Below are positions 36,748 through 47,037 of a stretch of 64,000 bases of DNA, piece after piece. The DNA comes from Actinomycetaceae bacterium. Lineage in GTDB: Bacteria > Actinomycetota > Actinomycetes > Actinomycetales > Actinomycetaceae. The notes under the pieces are model-generated. The model was not told the origin of the DNA. It did no database searches and worked only from the letters and a program-made list of their open reading frames with translations. Position numbers and translations under genes: made by a program. Within the stretch, counting starts at the first letter, position 1. The number at the start of each line of letters is the position of its first letter. The stretch is from contig JAUMUM010000004.1 in NCBI GenBank assembly GCA_030530685.1, forward strand, positions 36,205 through 100,204. The letters run 5' to 3'.

Positions 36748-38337
36748 TCAGTCGTTCCAGGCTGAGCCGGGCCGTTCGTCCTTCAAGGCCGAGCCGGACC
36801 TTTCACCGTGCGGGCCGAATCGTTCGCGGTCCCGCTCGTGCGAGCTTGCCGCCTCGTTCGAAAACGGTCGTGTCGCACCGGTGCCGCCACTCGACGGCAG
36901 CGGTCCGGTCGCGCCCACACTGCCATCGCCGCGACCCCCAACGCGGTTGCGCACAAAGTACCAAGCCGCACCTACAAGGATGAACCAGATCGGCGTGACC
37001 GCGAGCGCCGTGCGCGTGTCCGACTCGGTGAGCAGGGCGTAGATGACGAAGACGAAGAAGGCCAGAACGACCCAGGGCATGAACGAGCCGCCGGGCATGC
37101 GGTATTCAGAGGTGCGATTGGCCTCGGGATAGCGGCGCCGGTAGACGATGTAGGAGACGAGGATGATCGTCCACACGAAGATGAACAGCACGGAGGCCAC
37201 CGTCGTCACCATCGTGAACGCCTGGACCACGCCCTCCGAAAGCATGAGCATGCGCGAGATGCAGATGATGGCCACGGGAAGAATGAGGCCGACCCACGGC
37301 ACGCCACCGCGCGACAGCTTGGCGAAGATCCTCGGAGCCATCCCCTTGTACGCTAGGCCGAAGAGCATCCTCGACGTGGAGTAGATGCCCGAATTGCACG
37401 AGGATGCCGCCGACGACATGACGACGGCGTTCATGACCCACGCGGCAGAGACGAAGCCGGCCAGGCTGAACAGACGCACGAAGGGCGAGGTCTCGGGGTT
37501 GATCTGGTCCCACGGCGTAATCGACATGATGGTAGCCAGAGCGACCACGTAGAACAGCAGCACGCGGATCGGAATGGCATTGATCGCTCGCGGAAGCGTG
37601 ACCCGCGGATTGGCGGTCTCCGCCGCCGTCGTCCCCACGAGCTCGATGCCCACGAAGGCGAAGACGGCCAGCTGGAATCCTCCGACGAATCCCATCCACC
37701 CGTTGGGCATAACACCGTGCTCCCACAGATGGGTAACGGTGGCCTCGGTCCCGTTGGGCGAGGTGAATCCCGAGAAGATCATGACGATGCCAACCACCAC
37801 GAGCGCGACGATGGCGACGAGTTTGATGATGGCGAACCAGAACTCGATCTCGCCGAAGAGCCGGACGGTTGCCAGGTTCATCAACAAAAGGACGAACATG
37901 ACGATGATGGCAAATGCTGCGGCCAGGCCCTGCCTGTCCTCGCCGAGCCAGAACTGCCAGTAACCGGTAATGGCGATGATGTCGGCGACGCCGATGACCA
38001 CCCAGGAGAACCAGTACGTCCACCCGACGAAGAACCCGGCCCACGGCCCCAGGAGGTCGGCCGCGAAGTCCTGGAAGGACTTGTAGTTGAGATTGTGCAG
38101 CAGCAACTCCCCCATGGCCCGCATGACGAAGAAGAGCATGACGCCGATGGTGGCGTAGACCAGCAGGATCGAGGGGCCGGCCACACTGATGGATTTGCCC
38201 GCGCCCATGAACAGGCCCGTGCCGATCGCGCCTCCAATCGCTATGAGCTGGATATGGCGGTTGGACAGACTTCGGCGCAGTTCGCCCTCTTCGTCGCCCA
38301 ATGGTGTTCCGTGTGCATCAATATTCTGCTCTGTCAT
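36748..38337 (-). CDS. cycA: APC family amino acid permease, CycA-like (D-Ser/D-Ala/Gly)
   Basis: 529 residues from ATG 38335-38337 with GGAG upstream. Twelve helices; the first carries the APC signature HIQLIAIGGAIGTGLFMGAG. GFVGGFQLAVFAFVGIELVGTTAAE (helix 6 region) and YSTSRMLFGLAYKG match the CycA group of the amino acid/H+ symporters (D-serine, D-alanine, glycine). The C-terminal 60 residues are a hydrophilic tail rich in Glu, Arg and Ser. It stands alone, divergent from the amidotransferase gene. Substrate choice is by similarity only. Confidence 0.88.
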   Translation of the reverse strand: MTEQNIDAHGTPLGDEEGELRRSLSNRHIQLIAIGGAIGTGLFMGAGKSISVAGPSILLVYATIGVMLFFVMRAMGELLLHNLNYKSFQDFAADLLGPWAGFFVGWTYWFSWVVIGVADIIAITGYWQFWLGEDRQGLAAAFAIIVMFVLLLMNLATVRLFGEIEFWFAIIKLVAIVALVVVGIVMIFSGFTSPNGTEATVTHLWEHGVMPNGWMGFVGGFQLAVFAFVGIELVGTTAAETANPRVTLPRAINAIPIRVLLFYVVALATIMSITPWDQINPETSPFVRLFSLAGFVSAAWVMNAVVMSSAASSCNSGIYSTSRMLFGLAYKGMAPRIFAKLSRGGVPWVGLILPVAIICISRMLMLSEGVVQAFTMVTTVASVLFIFVWTIILVSYIVYRRRYPEANRTSEYRMPGGSFMPWVVLAFFVFVIYALLTESDTRTALAVTPIWFILVGAAWYFVRNRVGGRGDGSVGATGPLPSSGGTGATRPFSNEAASSHERDRERFGPHGERSGSALKDERPGSAWND

Positions 38338-38620
38338 GACCTTCTCCAACATACGAGGGCGTTCGAACCAGCAATACGCGACGGGCCAAGAGCCCCGCGT
38401 ACACGTCGACGCGATCACCCGGAGCCGATAACAAACCGGTCGAGGCACCAACCTTAAACGCTCCCCGCTGCCACGTACGTGGCGATCCCGACATGAGGAA
38501 CGCTTGCAACCGATTCCTGCCAGGGTAACCTAAATCTGGTCCCTACGTCCCACATATCGCCCCAGATTTTCGTCAAGGCGCCGGTCACGAGTGCGCGATC
38601 GACGCCGGAAAGCCCATGAA

Positions 38621-39355
38621 ATGCCCAAAGTTACGATCCTCCAGCCGCATCCGACCGCTCCCGTCGGCCGCCTCGAGAACTGGCTCGACGAATGCGGCAT
38701 CGACTGCCAGCTGGTCGATCTCCAATGCGAACGGGTTCCCGCGGCTACCGACTGGGGCGATGGCGCAGTCGTGCTCGGCGGGAAGATGAACGCGCTCGAC
38801 GTCGAAGCCAACCCGTGGATCACCGACCTTCGCGCCGAACTGCGCGCGGCCGTCGAGCACGCAGTGCCGGTGCTGGCCATCTGCCTCGGGCACCAAATCC
38901 TGGCGAGCGCCTTCGGGGGTGAGGTTGTCGTCTCACATCCGGCGGGCGGCGAGCACGGAGTCTTCTCCGTCGTTCTGTTCCAGTCCTGCGCTAACGACCC
39001 CGTTATGAGGTCGGTCTACTGCCCGGAGGCAACGAAGCAGGGAGGCAAGGATGCGGCCATCCTCGCCTACGAGTCCCACTACGACGCCGTCGTCACCCTT
39101 CCCGAGGGGGCGAACCTGCTGGCCGGCTCGCAGCTGTATCCGATCCAGGCCTTCCGCATTGGCAGCGCGCTGGGACTTCAGTTCCACCCGGAGACGACGC
39201 CTCAGATCATGGCTGCCCACCGCCGGGAGCAGGGCGTGGTCGGCGCCGAGTTCCTTTCTGGGCTGCTGGCTGTCGATGCGACAGTCGTGGACTCGGCGCG
39301 CCGGATCGCTCACGGCTTCGCCGCTCAGTGCGGCGGTCGGGTGCCACAGGAGTGA
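38621..39355 (+). CDS. Class I glutamine amidotransferase (GATase1) domain protein
   Basis: 244 residues from ATG 38621 (MPKVTILQPHPTAP), with GGAAAG upstream. The catalytic triad is visible: Cys88 in AICLGHQIL, His189 and Glu191 in LQFHPET. The protein is a stand-alone GATase1 like the GuaA-N-type or gamma-glutamyl-peptide hydrolase-like proteins often annotated as glutamine amidotransferase. It hydrolyses glutamine or a gamma-glutamyl compound. No synthetase partner is nearby, so the acceptor is unknown. Confidence 0.88.
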   Translation: MPKVTILQPHPTAPVGRLENWLDECGIDCQLVDLQCERVPAATDWGDGAVVLGGKMNALDVEANPWITDLRAELRAAVEHAVPVLAICLGHQILASAFGGEVVVSHPAGGEHGVFSVVLFQSCANDPVMRSVYCPEATKQGGKDAAILAYESHYDAVVTLPEGANLLAGSQLYPIQAFRIGSALGLQFHPETTPQIMAAHRREQGVVGAEFLSGLLAVDATVVDSARRIAHGFAAQCGGRVPQE

Positions 39356-39442
39356 AGCGCGGGCAGGACCCGCTGACGTAGCGCACAGGCGCCGCGGGAG
39401 TAGCGCCTCGCGCACGCTGTACCGAATGCCCGCGGACGGGCG

Positions 39443-39624
39443 TATGATCGTCGCGAGAGCTGGGCCGTAGGGCGCCACGCCACGGCCGCCCGAGGAAGCT
39501 TCGAGGCGCGGCCGATCCGAGCGGACACGGTTGAAAGACCGGCCAAGAGAAGACCGGCCGGTGACGCCTGGCTAGGAACGAACGAAACCAGCTTGGAGCG
39601 AATGAGGAAGGGCCTGTCACGGAT
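39443..39624 (+). promoter_or_regulatory. Candidate promoter and long structured leader before the MmcQ/YjbR gene
   Basis: TATGAT at 39443-39448 is the best -10 box in the gap. It would start a leader of about 170 nt containing several possible stems, for example ACCGGCC pairing with GGCCGGT around 39535-39563, and CTGG/CCAG around 39569-39592. I do not recognise it as a known riboswitch, RNase P RNA or SRP RNA. Confidence 0.35.
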
Positions 39625-40017
39625 ATGGATGTCGACGAGCTCTTCGCCGTCGCGGCCGAGACTGCCCTGGCCCTTCCCGACGCCCGGCTGGAGTTCCCCT
39701 TTGGCCCGGACTTCGAGGTCTACAGGGTGCGGGGCAAGGTTTTCATGATCCCGTTCGTCGGCCGCGGTGTGACGCTCAAGTGCGATCCGGACCACGCGCG
39801 CCACCTGCGCGAGCATTTCGCGAGCATCGGCCCCGGCTATCACATGAACAAAAGGCACTGGATAACGGTGGCCGCAGGCCCCGACATCACACCCGACCTC
39901 GTTGAGGAACTCGTGTGCCAGTCGTGGGAGCTCGTCGTCGAGAAAATGCCGCGCGCGCAACGCCCGCCGCTGCCCGACTGGTCCGGCGACTCTGGCCAGC
40001 ACGGCGACTCCGACTAG
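39625..40017 (+). CDS. MmcQ/YjbR family protein
   Basis: 130 residues from ATG 39625. The core is that of the YjbR/MmcQ double-wing fold: LALPDARLEFPFGPDFEVYRV, GKVFMIPF, LKCDPDHARHLREHF, NKRHWITV. Members are described as DNA-binding-like proteins of unknown role. The C-terminal 20 residues are a Pro/Gly/Ser/Asp tail. A GAGGAAGGGC stretch lies 11-20 nt upstream, so the ribosome binding site is loosely placed. The long leader before it is unexplained. Confidence 0.88.
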   Translation: MDVDELFAVAAETALALPDARLEFPFGPDFEVYRVRGKVFMIPFVGRGVTLKCDPDHARHLREHFASIGPGYHMNKRHWITVAAGPDITPDLVEELVCQSWELVVEKMPRAQRPPLPDWSGDSGQHGDSD

Positions 40018-40021
40018 TCCA

Positions 40022-40089
40022 GCGATTTCGGCTCGCATGGTTTGTGGCCGACCGCGCGATTTCGGCTTGCATGGTTTGTGGCCGGCCGC
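40022..40089. repeat. Tandem duplication, 34-nt period
   Basis: Two 34-nt units starting at 40022 and 40056, both beginning GCGATTTCGGCT and containing GCATGGTTTGTGGCCG, differ at only two positions. They begin 4 nt after the stop of the MmcQ/YjbR gene. Confidence 0.85.
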
Positions 40090-40331
40090 GCAATCAATAG
40101 CCCGACGGTTCCGGATGGCCCGGCATTCTCGGCTCACGCACTTATCGCTGAGCCAACGTTCCGGCCGGCACAGGGCCTCCAGCCAGGCAGACATTCAGGT
40201 CACGCGAGATGCGACCGGCGCGGGCCGCCCGCTCACTTTCGGGAGGCCCGCGCCCTCAAGTCGTCTCAGGCAACCGCGGGCGACGACACGACCAGCCGCG
40301 AGCCGCGAGCCACCATCGGCAGGCTGCCAGG

Positions 40332-40877
40332 TCAGGCCGCGATCTCCACCTCCGGGTCGGGATCGCGGGTGATGCGGCTGCGCAAATCCCGCCGCACGAT
40401 CTCAATGGACCACAGCCACAGCATGTGCCCGAGCGCCTCGGAGAAATGCTCCTCAAAAGGCTGATCCCAGGGCGCCGGCACCGTGCCCATCGCGGGCATG
40501 ACGACGACGTGGAAGAAAACCCACAGGAACAGGCCGAAGGCGGCTCCCATCCACAGCTTGATCTGGGGGTACTTTTCCGCGAGCAGGCAGTAGAGCAGGG
40601 CAAAGAAGATAGCGAAGCCGAAGTGGATGATGAAGGAGTAGATCGGAAGGTCGTTGCCGTTGAAACCGATCGTCGTGTGGCTCGCTTCCGGCGACATCCC
40701 CAGTTGCTCGAGGAGCTCCTGGGGAGGGTTGGTCGCGTTGCGCTCGGGCGTGCGCGGTGGGAACGGCACCTCCCATCCAAACTTGACGATGGCGGAGAAG
40801 AATCCGGCGATAAGTCCGACGATGGCGGCAACCTTGTATTTTCGCCGTGACGGGTCCGTAATTCGAAGGCGGGACAT
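40332..40877 (-). CDS. yagU: YagU family (DUF1440) inner membrane protein
   Basis: 181 residues from ATG 40875-40877 with a strong AAGGAG ribosome binding site. Three membrane helices lie at about 14-34, 78-100 and 108-128. Family blocks are recognisable: FGWEVPFPPRTPERNATNPP after helix 1, SFIIHFGFAIFFALLYC, and MGTVPAPWDQPFEEHFSEALGHMLWLW. In E. coli YagU contributes to acid resistance; nothing here shows the role. It is a single gene, divergent from the DUF808 gene across a 407-nt gap. Confidence 0.88.
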   Translation of the reverse strand: MSRLRITDPSRRKYKVAAIVGLIAGFFSAIVKFGWEVPFPPRTPERNATNPPQELLEQLGMSPEASHTTIGFNGNDLPIYSFIIHFGFAIFFALLYCLLAEKYPQIKLWMGAAFGLFLWVFFHVVVMPAMGTVPAPWDQPFEEHFSEALGHMLWLWSIEIVRRDLRSRITRDPDPEVEIAA

Positions 40878-41284
40878 GTTGACTCCTTTGCAATGGGTTG
40901 TGGATCAATTGGTCACGAGCACCTGGTGGGCTTCCTAATTGGCTTCACGTTAATTCGGCCGAATCGCGGCGGACAAGCGCGCCATCGTGCCCCCGTCCGA
41001 GCACGCCAGCCTCCGCAAGCGTAGGTTTCTGCCTGGAAGAATCAACCAAAGCTTCCGGTCGACAATGAGAGCAGACGCCGCAGCACCGCGCGCCTGCAAA
41101 CTTTTTCACAATCTCTAAACCGTCTATCTTGGGACCATCTGCCCACCACCTGCCACTCAGTGAATTGGACGGCACGGCAGCGACGCACACGTCGTTGGGA
41201 CGGCCGGACACTTTGCGGGTAGGCTTGCACGTCGAGCGCGCCCGATAGCTCACCCATCACATCCCGGCAAGCAAGGAATCGTCA
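40878..41284. other. 407-bp divergent intergenic region, somewhat AT-richer
   Basis: It separates yagU (minus) from the DUF808 gene (plus). It holds the ribosome binding sites of both and must hold both promoters, but I cannot place convincing -35/-10 pairs. I see no gene and no strong repeat. Confidence 0.5.
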
Positions 41285-42199
41285 ATGGCATTCGGACTGG
41301 CAGCCCTACTGGACGACGTCGCCGCCCTGACCAAAGCGGCCGCGGCCAGCATCGACGACGTCGCGGCCGGTGCCGTCAAGGCCAGCTCGAAGGCCATGGC
41401 CGTGGTTGTCGACGACACGGCCGTGACACCCCAGTACGTCAAGGGAATCGACCCTAAGCGCGAAATCCCCATCATCAAGCGAATCGCCAAGGGTTCGCTC
41501 GTCAACAAGTCCATCATCCTCGTTCTGGCACTCCTGCTCTCGCAGTTCGCCCCGTGGGCGCTGACACCGCTGCTCATGGCCGGCGGCGCCTACCTGTGCT
41601 TCGAAGGGGCGCACAAGATTTGGGACAAGATCCACGGCCACCACGTCGAGGCGGCCGTATCGCAGGATGCGGGCGCCGAGGATGGCATCGTCACGAGCGC
41701 CGTACGCACAGACTTCATTCTTTCGGCGGAGATCATGGTCATCGCACTGAACGAGGTCGCCTCCTCGTCCTTCGCCTTCCGTACCGCCGCCCTGGCGATC
41801 GTCGCCGTCGTCATCACGGCTTTCGTCTACGGTCTCGTCGCCCTCCTGGTCAAGGCCGACGACGCCGGCCTCGCGCTGGCGCGCCGGGACAGCCGGTCGG
41901 CCCAGCGTGCCGGGCGAGCCATCGTCGCCGCCATGCCGAAGGTCCTCTCCGCCATCACGGTGGTGGGAGTGGCTGCCATGCTCTGGGTCGGTGGACACCT
42001 GCTGGTCACAGGTGTCGCCGAGCTCGGCTGGCACGGTCCGCACAATCTCATTGCGAGCCTTGCACACTCGCTTCCTGGCGGCGTGCTCCAATGGTCGGCC
42101 GACACCGCATGCTCGCTGGTCGTGGGTTTTTGCCTCGGCAGTCTGCTCGTGGCGGCACGCGCTGTGGGCGAGCGCCTCGTTACCGGACTGCGCAACTGA
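41285..42199 (+). CDS. DUF808 (YedI family) membrane protein
   Basis: 304 residues from ATG 41285 with AAGGA 7 nt upstream. The N-terminal 40 residues (AALLDDVAALTKAAAASIDD, then the SKAMAVVVDDTAVTPQYV segment) are diagnostic of DUF808. Several hydrophobic segments follow (about 75-105, 145-165, 170-190, 222-244, 275-297). The family is described as predicted inner-membrane proteins without known function. It is followed by the PAS gene 256 nt downstream, with its own probable promoter. Confidence 0.92.
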   Translation: MAFGLAALLDDVAALTKAAAASIDDVAAGAVKASSKAMAVVVDDTAVTPQYVKGIDPKREIPIIKRIAKGSLVNKSIILVLALLLSQFAPWALTPLLMAGGAYLCFEGAHKIWDKIHGHHVEAAVSQDAGAEDGIVTSAVRTDFILSAEIMVIALNEVASSSFAFRTAALAIVAVVITAFVYGLVALLVKADDAGLALARRDSRSAQRAGRAIVAAMPKVLSAITVVGVAAMLWVGGHLLVTGVAELGWHGPHNLIASLAHSLPGGVLQWSADTACSLVVGFCLGSLLVAARAVGERLVTGLRN

Positions 42200-42455
42200 A
42201 ATGCCCATACATCGCGGAATATAGCGAAATCTCCCAGCTCGTTACTCACATCGTGAGACTGCGGACTTTCCCGGCCATGGCGCCGATGCGACGACGGGAT
42301 GCCTACCACAGTGTTTCCCGCGGTTTTGTACCCATTGCATTTTCGCATAAAGTTGTCTCGGTTGTTACAAAGCAATCCGCGGCGAGCTAGTTCACCTCCA
42401 CAACCACGACGCATGCTCAACGCGCCTAACCACGCACATGATAAGGAGCTTACCC

Positions 42456-43820
42456 GTGAGCCACACGGTAGAACCGACGGGAGCCGTCCACGAGGTCGGG
42501 GTCGATGAACTATTCTTCTCGGTGACCGACAACAAGGGCGTTATCGAGTCATCCAATCGAGTATTCGTAGAGCTTTCCCGCCACTCTCGCGAAGAGCTCA
42601 TGTCCGCGCCCCACAACATCATCCGCCATCCAGCCATGCCTGGCGCCGTTTTCCGCATCCTGTGGGACACCATCCAAACCGGCAAGCCCTTCGCCGGATA
42701 CGTGCGCAACCTCGCCGCCGATGGCAGCGAATACGACGTCTTCGCGACCATTACACCCCTGCCAGGCAACCGTTTCCTTTCCGTGCGCACCCGCCCCGTG
42801 CGTGACGACCTTTTCGACGCCGCCCTCAAACTCTATGAGAAGGTCCGCGCCTACGAGGATCAGCTCATGGCCGACGGCGCCAACCGCCGCAGCACGGCAA
42901 AGCAGGGCACGGGCCGCGCCGGCGAGCTGCTGGCCGAACTCGGCTTCCCCTCCTACGATGCTTTCCAGACGGCGGCGCTGCCAGCCGAGGTCTCCCGCCG
43001 CGAGGAACTTTCCGCGGGCCTGCCCACGCGCCCCGACGCCGAGGGCCTCCTGCGCGAGGCGCTCGACACCGTCCATGGCATCTACGACGAGCTCGCTGTC
43101 TGGATGCGCGAGCAGAACGCGCTCGCCGAGCTCTCCTCGGAGCTTCGCCGCGTGGCCAACGAAATCGAGGGCCGCCTCGGCGACGCAAAGATCACGCCGG
43201 ATACGATCGCTACCATTGCCGCCCACGGGCCGGCGCTCAACCCGCTCGTCGAGCCTCTCCAGGTGTGGACGTCCATGCAGGAAATCGTCGCCTCGACCCT
43301 GAGCCGCCTCGTCGGCTCTCTGCGCGAGCTCGACGAAACCAGCGCCCGCACGCGCTTCCTCGTGGCACTCGCCCGTCTGCACACGACGATGCTGGCCACG
43401 TTCGTCGCCGAACTCATCGACGGCGGCCCCGACGCCAAGGAGTCCGTCCCAGCGATCTGGCTTCTGACGAAGTCGCTGCGGCAGGGCCTGTACGACATGG
43501 AGGAGCAGACGCTCGCGCATCGCCGTCTGGCTTCCAACACCGCGTGGAACATCGATCAGGCCAACTCGATGATCACGATCCCGAGCCAGGTCCTTGCCAT
43601 GTGGAAGGCCACGGCCGACACCATGACGCTGCCCGAGGACGTCGCGGCGCTCGTCCCCGTCATCTCGGAGGGAGTCGTCGACTACACCGGGACCGTCCTC
43701 AAGGAGTCGACGGAGCTTGCCGAGCGCTGCCGCGCTCTGGGCGATCAGCACGATTCGACGCGCATGAAGGAACTCATGCACCACGCCGAGGACCTCGCCG
43801 TCAAGATCGCTTCCCAGTAA
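42456..43820 (+). CDS. Aer-type PAS domain protein with unknown helical C-terminal module (copy 1)
   Basis: 454 residues from GTG 42456, with AAGGAG 7 nt upstream. The PAS domain (about 14-112) is of the Aer/BdlA type: ELFFSVTDNKGVIESSNRVF, APHNIIRHPAMPG and GKPFAGYVRNLA. Arg57, His58 and Asn85 match positions that bind FAD or are essential in E. coli Aer. Residues 113-454 are almost all helical and soluble, with no membrane segment, HAMP domain, kinase, GGDEF or the MCP signalling hairpin. The block VALARLHTTM lies at about 308-317. A close paralogue is encoded at 52870-54228. It may be a soluble redox or oxygen sensor whose output is unknown. A strong terminator follows. Confidence 0.85.
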   Translation: MSHTVEPTGAVHEVGVDELFFSVTDNKGVIESSNRVFVELSRHSREELMSAPHNIIRHPAMPGAVFRILWDTIQTGKPFAGYVRNLAADGSEYDVFATITPLPGNRFLSVRTRPVRDDLFDAALKLYEKVRAYEDQLMADGANRRSTAKQGTGRAGELLAELGFPSYDAFQTAALPAEVSRREELSAGLPTRPDAEGLLREALDTVHGIYDELAVWMREQNALAELSSELRRVANEIEGRLGDAKITPDTIATIAAHGPALNPLVEPLQVWTSMQEIVASTLSRLVGSLRELDETSARTRFLVALARLHTTMLATFVAELIDGGPDAKESVPAIWLLTKSLRQGLYDMEEQTLAHRRLASNTAWNIDQANSMITIPSQVLAMWKATADTMTLPEDVAALVPVISEGVVDYTGTVLKESTELAERCRALGDQHDSTRMKELMHHAEDLAVKIASQ

Positions 43821-43866
43821 GCAACCGCGGACGCCGTCATCGCGACGCCACCCCAATAGCCGGATA

Positions 43867-43901
43867 GGGATACGGCCGGGAACGCATCCCGGCCGTATCC
43901 C
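43867..43901 (+). terminator. Terminator hairpin after PAS gene copy 1
   Basis: GGGATACGGCCGGGA (43867-43881) and TCCCGGCCGTATCCC (43887-43901) form a perfect 15-bp stem with the 5-nt loop ACGCA, 46 nt after the stop codon. It is followed by a short mixed T-rich stretch. Confidence 0.88.
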
Positions 43902-44074
43902 ATTTGGCACTTTCCTATTCGGCCCGCATATCTGGGCCCGGCATCAAAGCTCTGTCAATGCCGGCCGCCCGGGCCTACCGGAGGACCGTCGGCGTTCGCG
44001 CAAGCCCCCAGATCGTCGACGCTCCCACGAGCCGCGTGGCCTCGCGCGATTTGCCCGACCCTGGCTTCTCCGCC

Positions 44075-45499
<1,425 letters not shown>

Positions 45500-45695
45500 G
45501 CCGTCAAGCCTACCCGGTAAGCCTCGCGCAGGCGGCGGCTAAGGGTCCTGAAGCCTCGGGGCGGGCAGCACTTCTCGGCGGGGTGCGTTTCGGGGCAGGG
45601 TGCGCCGAGGGATGTAACGGCTCGTCGGGACCGCGAGGCCTGGGAAAAACGCGGTCAACGCGGTCAGCCGGCAACCTGGCCGCCAGATGCGAAGA

Positions 45696-45721
45696 TGCCC
45701 GGGGCACTGGCTCCCCGGGCA
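45696..45721 (-). terminator. Terminator hairpin after the M48 protease gene
   Basis: TGCCCGGGG (45696-45704) and CCCCGGGCA (45713-45721) form a perfect 9-bp stem with an 8-nt loop, 14 nt beyond the stop of the M48 gene on the minus strand. Confidence 0.7.
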
Positions 45722-45735
45722 CCTCGCTCGATCCG

Positions 45736-46821
45736 CTACGACTGCGGGTTCGGGCTGGCCAGCCGCAGGGCGTCGGCCGGCAGCTCGTACCGGCGGCCGG
45801 GATAACGGCCGAACTGCTCCTCGGAAGTCGCGGGCCCGACCCGCTGACCGAGCTCGCTGGCCTGATCCGGCGTCGGCCACACCGGCGTCTTGTCCGATGC
45901 TGCCGGCAAGAGCGGAGCGAATTGGGCGGTTTCGCGCCGCGGGGCGACGATCAGGCGGCCGTGCTTGCTGCGGTCGCGCAGCGCGTGGGCGCGCCAGATG
46001 TTGATCGGGTGCGAAGCCATCCAGGATTGAATGTGAAGCCACAGACCACGCTCGGTGGCAGCGCGGTCGGCGAAGGCGTGGAAGTTGACCTGCTCGCCCA
46101 GGTACTTGCCGGCGCTGAGCAGACCGATAACACCGGGGGCGCCCTGCGGGGCGAAGTAGTAGCCGTAGTTGTCGGCCGTGTACTCCTGGGCGCGCGAGAC
46201 CGTGCTGCCAAAGAGTGGAATCTTCGATCCCACGACGGTGAAGACCAGGCGGAAGTAGCTGGTGTGGCCGGCAGCGATATGCCCGACCTCGTGGCCAATG
46301 ACGAAGCGCAGCGTCTCCGGGTCGCGGGCCTTGCCGCCGATCTCGAAAACATCCGAGTGGACGGCAACGAAACGGCGGTATCCGTGGCCCGAAGCGAACG
46401 CGTTGACGACGCCGTTACCCAGGACGACGTACGCGTCAGGCACCTTGCGCAGGCCGAACTTCTGGGCGGCCTCCACCACCATCTGGTAGCCCTCGGGGAA
46501 CTGCGTCGGGCTCATGCGCACGCTGTTGGCGCGCAGCTTGGCGTATTGAATGGCACGCACAACCCAGACGATGAGCGGGGCGATGAGCGCGACGGTCATG
46601 AAGGTGAATACATCGCTGTCGACGCTCTCGCTTGCGCCGCCAGGTTTTGCATTACCGGAAAACTGGCTAGAAGCCATGTTAATCCACACTATGATAGCGA
46701 CGGCAAACATGGCGACCGAAATGTAGATCAGAGGTAGCTCGTACTTGTGGCGCATTCCTTTCTGTCCGAAAAAGCCGTGGACAGTGGCGCCATTAAACAG
46801 TTTTGGTTTGTTTGATTTCAC
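45736..46821 (-). CDS. M48 family membrane metalloprotease
   Basis: 361 residues from GTG 46819-46821 (MKSNKPKLFNGATVHG). Two membrane helices lie at about 30-48 and 72-92. The zinc site HEVGH is at about 176-180 in FVIGHEVGHIAAGH, and a third ligand Glu is likely in AQEYTADNYGYY. Like HtpX/Ste24-type enzymes it would be a membrane-bound zinc endopeptidase, but the C-terminal part is specific to an actinobacterial subgroup. TAGGCT 7 nt before the start mirrors the fumC promoter. It is divergent from the response regulator gene. Confidence 0.85.
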   Translation of the reverse strand: MKSNKPKLFNGATVHGFFGQKGMRHKYELPLIYISVAMFAVAIIVWINMASSQFSGNAKPGGASESVDSDVFTFMTVALIAPLIVWVVRAIQYAKLRANSVRMSPTQFPEGYQMVVEAAQKFGLRKVPDAYVVLGNGVVNAFASGHGYRRFVAVHSDVFEIGGKARDPETLRFVIGHEVGHIAAGHTSYFRLVFTVVGSKIPLFGSTVSRAQEYTADNYGYYFAPQGAPGVIGLLSAGKYLGEQVNFHAFADRAATERGLWLHIQSWMASHPINIWRAHALRDRSKHGRLIVAPRRETAQFAPLLPAASDKTPVWPTPDQASELGQRVGPATSEEQFGRYPGRRYELPADALRLASPNPQS

Positions 46822-47001
46822 GGGTGAAAGCCTATATCGAAAGCCTGTCGAGCCGCACCTTCTACGGTGGGCAGATCTATCACATGCCCCGGCACGCCTT
46901 CCGGCGGCGTCCCCAAGATCAAGACACTGTAACTTCCGCACCTCCGATGAGGGCGCGACAATTGCTCAGTAATTGCCGCGCCGACGCCGAAAACCTCATG
47001 C

Positions 47002-47031
47002 TTGGATCGCGTCGGGCCAGCCTCGTAGTCT
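47002..47031 (+). promoter_or_regulatory. Promoter of the first two-component system
   Basis: TTGGAT (47002-47007) and TAGTCT (47026-47031) are separated by 18 bp, and the -10 box ends 6 nt before the ATG at 47038. Transcription would therefore start at the start codon (leaderless). Confidence 0.6.
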
Positions 47032-47037
47032 GATGGC

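Noticed and set aside
39450-39624. RNase P RNA, SRP RNA or a known riboswitch
   Set aside because: The diagnostic conserved stretches of these RNAs are absent.
42456-43820. Calling the PAS protein a methyl-accepting chemotaxis protein
   Set aside because: The MCP signalling hairpin motif, membrane helices and HAMP domain are not present, and no che or flagellar genes are in the window.
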